Source: Pseudomonadales bacterium
GTDB taxonomy: Bacteria > Pseudomonadota > Gammaproteobacteria > Pseudomonadales > Azotimanducaceae
Length of the DNA: 64,000 nt
Reading direction: 5' to 3'
Assembly: GCA_041395945.1 (NCBI GenBank)
Contig: JAWKZN010000001.1
Coordinates: 1,426,001 to 1,490,000 of the forward strand
Both the position numbers and the translations under genes were made by a program. Position 1 is the stretch's first letter. The number at the start of each line of letters is the position of its first letter. The notes beneath the pieces were generated by a model that was not told the origin of the DNA, searched no databases, and saw nothing but the letters and a program-made list of their open reading frames with translations. Below are positions 59,381 through 64,000 of the stretch, piece by piece.

Positions 59381-59398
59381 ATCCCCCTGTTTCCCCTG
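59381..59398 (-). promoter_or_regulatory. Ribosome-site inverted repeat in the PQQ dehydrogenase leader
   Basis: On the coding strand ATCCCC...GGGGAT can pair across an 11-base loop, and the right arm is the ribosome site (AGGGGGAT, 6 bases before the ATG at 59375). Translation could therefore be limited by RNA folding. The same 12-mer GAAACAGGGGGA (59382-59393) recurs in the leader of the secreted-protein gene at 61694. Confidence 0.4.
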
Positions 59399-59458
59399 GG
59401 GATCATAGCCCCCGGACGGTCTGTCACCAAACCGGCTGCAGGCGCGGTGACGCGGGGA

Positions 59459-60520
59459 TCAGGCGCGCAGGTGCTGCACCGCCTCAGCTGATCTGTCCAG
59501 TGTCAGTTCAATCCGTGCGCGCATGTCGTCGAGATCGATGCCGTCTGTGCTCTTCTTGCCTTCCCGGTAGCGGGCATAGACCCCGTGCAGAATGGCCGCA
59601 CTCTTCCAGCGGTTGAAACCGATGTAGTAATCCAGTCGCGACAGATCCCGGCCGGTATTTTCTGCATAGCGCTGTGCGAGCTCTGTCCGGGTCGGAAAGC
59701 CGGGCGGCGCGGTGGCTGCTTCGGGTGCGAAGGCGACGGAATCCGTCGGGTCCGGCCACTGATTCAGGGCATAGGCCAGATCCGCGAGGGGATCACCCAG
59801 CGTCGAAATTTCCCAGTCAACCACCGCAGCGATGGTGCAGTCCGGGCCTACCAGACAGTTGTGTACACCATAGTCTCCATGCACAACCTTCGCTGGCCCC
59901 TGGTCAGGGATGTTCTCGAGAAAGTATTTCTGCAACTCGTGGGCACGCGGGTCATCGAATTCAGCCCCGGCAACCGAGGAAGTCCAGGAACGGTACCAGG
60001 TCTTCAGCTGTCGCCCGACATAATTTTCCTTTTTACCGAGCGCGCCTAAACCCACCGCGTCGGGATCCACTTCATGAAGTGCTGAAAGCACATCGATGAA
60101 AGACATGGCCATCTTCCTTCGCTGCGCCTGCGGCACGTATTTCCGGGTATCTTCCGAGTTGTACAGGGGATGGCCATCGATCAGTCCCATCACATAGAAC
60201 CAGGCCCCGGTAATTTCCGGATCTTCACAGAAGCCCAGGGCCTCCGGTACCGGCACCGGTGTCTGACCCAGGGCGGAGATCAGCGACCACTCCCGACTCA
60301 TGTCGTGCGCTTTCGGCAGCAGCACGCCTTGCGGCGGTCTGCGAATGACCGCCGCGCGTCCTTTACTGTCGTCGATCCGATAAGTCAGATTCGAATGTCC
60401 GCCCTCCAGCCGCGTCCACTGAAAGGGCGGTGCCAGTGCCGGGATGTTCGCCCCTATCCAGGCCTCCACTGCCTCTACCCGATAACCCTCCGGTCCCAGA
60501 CTCTCATCGTGACTGCTCAC
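59459..60520 (-). CDS. Phosphotransferase family protein (APH/ChoK-like)
   Basis: A 353-residue kinase-like protein of the aminoglycoside-phosphotransferase/ACAD10-like group. RLEGGHSNLTYRIDDSKGRA and AVIRRPPQG (ATP loop), the Brenner motif KVVHGDYGVHNCLVGPDCTI, and AVVDWEISTLGDPLADLAYA (DFG-like Asp) are present. It does not suggest antibiotic resistance; this branch often sits with acyl-CoA dehydrogenases and lipid or sterol degradation genes. GTG 60520 has GGGAG 11 bases upstream and starts 8 bases after the preceding stop, so the two genes are an operon. Longer in-frame starts would overlap that gene. Confidence 0.86.
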   Translation of the reverse strand: MSSHDESLGPEGYRVEAVEAWIGANIPALAPPFQWTRLEGGHSNLTYRIDDSKGRAAVIRRPPQGVLLPKAHDMSREWSLISALGQTPVPVPEALGFCEDPEITGAWFYVMGLIDGHPLYNSEDTRKYVPQAQRRKMAMSFIDVLSALHEVDPDAVGLGALGKKENYVGRQLKTWYRSWTSSVAGAEFDDPRAHELQKYFLENIPDQGPAKVVHGDYGVHNCLVGPDCTIAAVVDWEISTLGDPLADLAYALNQWPDPTDSVAFAPEAATAPPGFPTRTELAQRYAENTGRDLSRLDYYIGFNRWKSAAILHGVYARYREGKKSTDGIDLDDMRARIELTLDRSAEAVQHLRA

Positions 60521-60527
60521 CGCTCGG

Positions 60528-61694
60528 CTACTCCCCAGATTCGACTGCGGCACCCTGCTGCGGGGACCTTGCTTCAACTGAACCCTGCTCCAGGGCCTCG
60601 CGCTCCAGCAGGCGTGCGCCGCGGAGGATGTTTCCCATCGCATAGTTGCCTTCGTGGCACGCATATTCGTAAACCAGCTGATCGCTGCGTTTCCACACGA
60701 ACTGGCCGCTCCAGGGGGCCGTCCAGGCGGTCGGATCGGTCACCGTGAAATCGTAGAGGAGGTTGCCGTTGGCCATCCGGGTGAAACGTTCGACCACGTG
60801 CAGGTTTTCATCCGCGCCATTGAGTGCCGATACGGCCCGGAAGTTCTTCGACTCGACCACGAGGGTGTCGCCCTCCCAGTAACCGATCGAATCACCCAGC
60901 CATTTCCGGTTGGCCTCGGGTCCATGCTCGGAATTGATCCGCACAATCCGGGCGTCGTGGACCATCTCGAGGAGAATGACGAAATGATCCTCCGTCTGAG
61001 TAATACTCCGGAAGTTATTGTAAAGGCTCGGAATACTGGGAACGCCGGAGCTGAAAGCGAGAAGGCATCGCTCAGAGAGTGCCAGACTTTCAGGACCATC
61101 GAAAGGACCGGGTCCTTCGTGAGCGAGCCAGGATGCGGTGCCGTCATTGTCGTGGGAAAAGGAACTGAAGTTGTCTGCAATTCTGCGCTGCGCGGCTTCT
61201 GTCATGGCAGGCTGCCGGCCATTCGGGGGATCGTAGATGATGGAGGTGCGGTACTTGCCGTCGATCTCATCTACCGCGCTGCCCATGTCCACATAAAAAG
61301 CGTTGTAACCACCGACACCGCCGGCACCGGCCGCGTTGTTGCCATCACCCCCCGCGACGGGTGCTCCACGATCCGGATCGCTCTGCGCGCCCGCGGCCGC
61401 CAGACGACCGGCCAGCGTTCCCGCAATACCGTCTGCTTCCGCCTTGGTCATGAATGCCCGATCCCCGAACTCTTTCGGGCGGTTCAGGGGGGTCAGCGAG
61501 CCCCCATCATAGACGCCGCTGAAATCCGGCTTCCCCGAAGCTGTGCGTTTGGGCGTGAAGCCATCTTCCGCGTAAACGCCTGCGCTCACTGTCAGCGACA
61601 GCAGCAGTGCTGCCCGGGTAACGTGAAACTCAAAGCCTGTCTTCAAGGCGATGCCAGTTCCGAAGCGTTTCTGCGATTGGATCCTGGTGTGCAT
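60528..61694 (-). CDS. Secreted protein of unknown function
   Basis: A 388-residue exported protein. ATG 61694 has a strong GGGGGAGG ribosome site 7 bases upstream and yields a signal peptide (RAALLLSLTVSAGVYA). The mature protein begins EDGFTPKRTASGKPDFSGVY, includes a Gly/Ala-rich loop, and then a beta-rich region (GYWEGDTLVVESKNF, EERFTRMANGNLLYDF-like strands, VWKRSDQLVYEYACHEGNY). Such proteins with PDFSGVYDGG...GYWEGDTLVVE are common, in several copies, in some environmental gammaproteobacteria, but no activity is known to me. Upstream of the phosphotransferase gene by 8 bases. Confidence 0.75.
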   Translation of the reverse strand: MHTRIQSQKRFGTGIALKTGFEFHVTRAALLLSLTVSAGVYAEDGFTPKRTASGKPDFSGVYDGGSLTPLNRPKEFGDRAFMTKAEADGIAGTLAGRLAAAGAQSDPDRGAPVAGGDGNNAAGAGGVGGYNAFYVDMGSAVDEIDGKYRTSIIYDPPNGRQPAMTEAAQRRIADNFSSFSHDNDGTASWLAHEGPGPFDGPESLALSERCLLAFSSGVPSIPSLYNNFRSITQTEDHFVILLEMVHDARIVRINSEHGPEANRKWLGDSIGYWEGDTLVVESKNFRAVSALNGADENLHVVERFTRMANGNLLYDFTVTDPTAWTAPWSGQFVWKRSDQLVYEYACHEGNYAMGNILRGARLLEREALEQGSVEARSPQQGAAVESGE

Positions 61695-61754
61695 CGGCAC
61701 ACCTCCCCCTGTTTCTTCCATACTGTCCTTCCAGAGTCTGACCAGTGTTGCACC

Positions 61755-62654
61755 ATGTACGACAGCTCACCCAGCCGCACAGCTCAGGCCACAGCCTATC
61801 TCCGCGCCCTGCACCTGTACATCGACGATGCTCCACCCGTCTTTACGGATCAACTGGCGATCAGGCTGCTACCCGCACTGCAGCGGCAGCAGATTCGCAG
61901 CATGGGCCGTCTCGCACGCCTCTGGCCGCGCCGGATGCGGCCACCGGACTCAGCTCTGACAGCCATCCGCGCCCAGGTACTGGTGCGGGCGCGATTCGCG
62001 GAGGATACCCTGGCAGTGGCGCGCAGCGGGGGAATCTCACGCTACCTGATCCTCGGGGCCGGCCTGGACACCTTCGCGCTGCGGCAACCGCAGCCCGGTA
62101 TCGAGGTCGTGGAGATCGATCACCCTGCTACCCAGAACTGGAAGCGCTGGCTGCTGGGGCGATCCGGCCTTTCGATTCCCGCCCTGCTGAGCTTCCTGCC
62201 CGTGGATTTCGAAAAAACAGCACTCCCGTCGGTGTGGGTAGACAAAGGCAGCATCGATTTCGTTTCCTGGCTGGGTACCACCTACTACCTGAGTCGAGAC
62301 TCGATCCGCAGCACGCTCACCGCGCTGTCACAGCTGACTCGACCGGGCGCTCAACTCGTTTTCGATTACTGGAATGAAAACCCGACTGGCTCAGGTGGCA
62401 GCGCCCTGCTCTGGGGAACCCGTCTTGCCGTCGCCCTGCAGGGAGAGCCCCTGCGGTCGCTGTTCAGCCCGGATGAAATCGAGCGGTTTGCGGCAGAGTG
62501 CGGCTGGCACGTGCTGCAGAACTGCTCACCTGCTGCACAGAACCAGCGCTATCTCAGCAACCGCCGCGACGGACTGGCGGTACCCGGTTTCGCCCATCTG
62601 CTGCACCTGCAGCGCGCAGAGACACCGGAGCAACGCCCCGCGAACTCAGTTTGA
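61755..62654 (+). CDS. Leucine carboxyl methyltransferase-like (PPM/TIGR00027-type) SAM methyltransferase
   Basis: A 299-residue methyltransferase. Motifs typical of the LCMT/PPM branch: IRAQVLVRARFAEDTLAVAR, YLILGAGLDTFALRQPQPGI, VVEIDHPATQNWKRWLL and IDFVSWLGTTYYLSRDSIRS, then GAQLVFDYWNE. The start ATG at 61755 is chosen because the frame is open far upstream on this strand only as a shadow of the secreted-protein gene. Substrates of bacterial members include polyketide and small-molecule carboxylates; this one is not assigned. It is divergent from that gene (60-base spacer). Confidence 0.85.
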   Translation: MYDSSPSRTAQATAYLRALHLYIDDAPPVFTDQLAIRLLPALQRQQIRSMGRLARLWPRRMRPPDSALTAIRAQVLVRARFAEDTLAVARSGGISRYLILGAGLDTFALRQPQPGIEVVEIDHPATQNWKRWLLGRSGLSIPALLSFLPVDFEKTALPSVWVDKGSIDFVSWLGTTYYLSRDSIRSTLTALSQLTRPGAQLVFDYWNENPTGSGGSALLWGTRLAVALQGEPLRSLFSPDEIERFAAECGWHVLQNCSPAAQNQRYLSNRRDGLAVPGFAHLLHLQRAETPEQRPANSV

Positions 62655-63224
62655 ATCCTCAGGTGTGTCCGCCTGCCCTCCCCACACGCTCGGTCCATAG
62701 CCGGGGTGCAGGCGATCCTTATCGTAGATGCCCCTGGCCGCCTCTTTATGGCAATCGGCGCAGGGGCTGAGAAAGCCGACCTCCAGTTCCTTCACCTGCA
62801 GCTGGATCGGAATCTCATAGTGCATGTTCACGAAAGCCGGTAACTCGGTGATGCGCAAAGGTGGCGGCGAAGGCAGGTTGCGTAACAGCCTGCTCATCGC
62901 GGATGGCCGCCCTTTTTCCAGGCCGTGGGCGTCCAGGTAGGTGCCGATGTGGTCGACGGTGTCTTCATCCAGTGTCGCGTCTTCACCGAAGTGATCCTCG
63001 AGGCCCTCCATGATGCGCCGCCAGCTTGCAACCGGAAGCAGGTCGGGCGGATACGCCAGATGACAGGCCCCGCATTCATCGATATAGACGGCGTCTTCCG
63101 TAAACCTTGCCGGCTCGCCTGCAACCGCAAGTGCTATCACACCCCAGACACCGAAGACCAGCACACCGCCGAGCAATACCCCGCCAGATACCAGCCTCTG
63201 CAGACCCCATTTCGATAATTTCAT
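62646..63224 (-). CDS. Dihaem cytochrome c (DHC family)
   Basis: A 192-residue membrane-anchored or exported dihaem cytochrome. An N-terminal hydrophobic helix (LLGGVLVFGVWGVIALAVAG) is followed by the first haem site DECGACHLAYPPDLLPVASW (about residue 51-60), SWRRIMEGLEDHFGEDATLD and the second haem site SPCADCHKEA (about 155), matching PF09626. Gene order b561-DUF1924-DHC forms a known small electron-transfer module. Its 3' end overlaps the methyltransferase by 9 bases. Confidence 0.9.
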   Translation of the reverse strand: MKLSKWGLQRLVSGGVLLGGVLVFGVWGVIALAVAGEPARFTEDAVYIDECGACHLAYPPDLLPVASWRRIMEGLEDHFGEDATLDEDTVDHIGTYLDAHGLEKGRPSAMSRLLRNLPSPPPLRITELPAFVNMHYEIPIQLQVKELEVGFLSPCADCHKEAARGIYDKDRLHPGYGPSVWGGQADTPEDSN

Positions 63225-63231
63225 GATCTGT

Positions 63232-63627
63232 CTACTGCTCCATCAGCCATACCAGCACATCACCTTTCTCCTGGGCCGTGCACTCACGGCGGAACGTCCA
63301 CTTGCAGTTGCGCAGGAACCACTTGTCGATCTTCTTCCGGTCGGTGAGCCGCTCCGCGTTCACCGAAGGTGCCATGGGCTCAATGATTTTACCCGTCCGC
63401 TCATGCCGGCCGCTGCCTCTCACTGCATCGGTGTGACAACTTGTGCAGCTGCGACCATTCTGATTCCGGAACCAGACCGCCCTGCCCGCCTCGGCCGTGA
63501 AATCCTCCATGGCCTGCGCACGAAGCTCGTCCAGCATCCGGTTAACCACCTCCGCAGCCTGACTCGAACTGCCGACCAGCACACCGACTAACAGCAAACA
63601 GCGCATGCCAGCCCGCAAAGCGATCAC
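63232..63627 (-). CDS. DUF1924 / SHP-type monohaem cytochrome
   Basis: A 131-residue exported protein. Signal peptide MRCLLLVGVLVGSSSQA precedes a haem site NGRSCTSCHTDAVRGSGRH, then KIIEPMAPSVNAERLTDRKK, KWFLRNCKWTFRRECTAQEK and VLVWLMEQ. This matches DUF1924 and sphaeroides haem protein (SHP), an oxygen- and NO-binding cytochrome with a two-Cys disulphide (NCKW...REC). Start overlaps the cytochrome b561 stop by 4 bases (ATGA), and DHC follows 8 bases later. Confidence 0.9.
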   Translation of the reverse strand: MIALRAGMRCLLLVGVLVGSSSQAAEVVNRMLDELRAQAMEDFTAEAGRAVWFRNQNGRSCTSCHTDAVRGSGRHERTGKIIEPMAPSVNAERLTDRKKIDKWFLRNCKWTFRRECTAQEKGDVLVWLMEQ

Positions 63628-64000
63628 TGCTGTCTCGCGGAAGCCTGATCCGCGCCCGCCCGGACTGCCACATCAGCCTCTTCCGCCCCGCGCACTTTGC
63701 GCCCGGTAAACATCGCTGCGATGAGATTCTCCCTTAACGAGAAACTGGCCAGCAAAACACCGGCGATATGGACTACCACCAGCGCCATTGTGAAATCCGC
63801 GGAAAAATGATGCAGGCTGACAACCGGCTCCTGGCGCAGAGTCGCAACGAACGTGTTCGCCAGGGGGCCGCTGCCTTCCATGGCGAACAGTGACATCCCG
63901 GAACCGGCAGTAATCAGAAGGCTGACCAGCAGTACGGCAATCATCATCCCCCCGGCCGGATCATGGCCCGGGTATGCTTGCGCCCTGCCTCTGAGCAGCA
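63624..64000 (-). CDS. Cytochrome b561 family protein (5' end outside window)
   Basis: The C-terminal 125 residues of an inner-membrane dihaem cytochrome b are visible: the frame runs to the right edge through YPGHDPAGGMMIAVLLVSLL, ITAGSGMSLFAMEGSG, VSLHHFSADFTMALVVVHIA (haem His) and ASFSLRENLIAAMFTGRKVR. PGHDPAGG and HHFSADFTMALVVVHI are hallmarks of Ni,Fe-hydrogenase-type cytochrome b561. It would pass electrons from quinol to the SHP and dihaem cytochromes encoded next. The ATG at 63947 is internal, not the start. Confidence 0.9.
   Translation of the reverse strand, partial: LLRGRAQAYPGHDPAGGMMIAVLLVSLLITAGSGMSLFAMEGSGPLANTFVATLRQEPVVSLHHFSADFTMALVVVHIAGVLLASFSLRENLIAAMFTGRKVRGAEEADVAVRAGADQASARQQ

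Noticed and set aside
57327..59408. 693-codon plus-strand open frame
   Set aside because: It is antisense to the PQQ dehydrogenase, whose propeller and haem motifs are unmistakable; the frame has no recognisable domain.
59459..60520. Antibiotic (aminoglycoside) resistance gene
   Set aside because: The APH fold is shared by many kinases. Sequence blocks match the ACAD10-like group, not known resistance enzymes.
60654..61754. Long plus-strand open frame leading into the methyltransferase at 61755
   Set aside because: It lies antisense to the secreted-protein gene, which has a signal peptide and strong ribosome site. The methyltransferase family N-terminus starts at 61755.

Overview
The window is about 64 kb of gene-dense, GC-rich chromosome with short spacers and no transposase, integrase, phage gene or CRISPR array. 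The gene set points to a gammaproteobacterium: LpxC lipid A synthesis, PspF/PspABC, the rnd-ycgL-ycgN and dnaX-ybaB-recR gene orders, YaeQ, HrpA and MscL. A split class II ribonucleotide reductase, a PQQ alcohol dehydrogenase and many exported c-type cytochromes suggest an aerobic, probably environmental organism. Genus or family cannot be called from the sequence alone.

Layout. 1-2.7 kb: split B12-dependent ribonucleotide reductase behind a tandem NrdR operator. 2.8-13.1 kb: housekeeping and membrane genes (HlyIII, YaeQ, a hybrid histidine kinase with an eroded ATP site, MscL, a HerA-like ATPase, tRNA-Ala, YceI, a beta-CASP nuclease-like protein, a methyltransferase, GltX). 13.2-24.5 kb: the most unusual region. 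Two divergent blocks of exported proteins face a spacer with a near-consensus CRP-type site. The left block is DUF4266/DUF3570, two small outer-membrane barrels and an HzsA-related propeller/cytochrome lipoprotein. The right block is two CxxCH proteins, one carrying a LamG-like domain, and a Tat-exported DUF1501-like protein. 24.7-28.7 kb: a zinc-ribbon/N2227 methyltransferase, LpxC, DusA, TerB.

28.8-31.7 kb: an hvfABC-type RiPP operon, with a precursor carrying ten EGKCG motifs, an MNIO enzyme and its partner. It is translationally coupled to an MlaA-like protein. 31.8-39.9 kb: HrpA, then a MoxR ATPase with two VWA proteins. 40-44.6 kb: two tight minus-strand runs, rnd-ycgL-ycgN-membrane protein and dnaX-ybaB-recR. 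44.7-48.6 kb: GDPD and a complete phage-shock module with divergent pspF and a candidate sigma-54 promoter. 48.6-57 kb: metallo-hydrolase, truncated VOC protein, LLM oxidoreductase, homospermidine synthase, GPH-type transporter, YIP1 protein and a three-gene TolQ/ExbB-like membrane operon. 57.1-64 kb: a PQQ quinohaemoprotein dehydrogenase, a phosphotransferase, a secreted protein of unknown function, a methyltransferase, and a cytochrome b561 / DUF1924 / dihaem cytochrome c module that runs off the right edge.

The best candidates for little-described biology are the divergent cytochrome/barrel region (13.2-24.5 kb), the hvf operon with its MlaA partner, and the TolQ-like trio. All functions are read from motifs and gene order; no searches were run.
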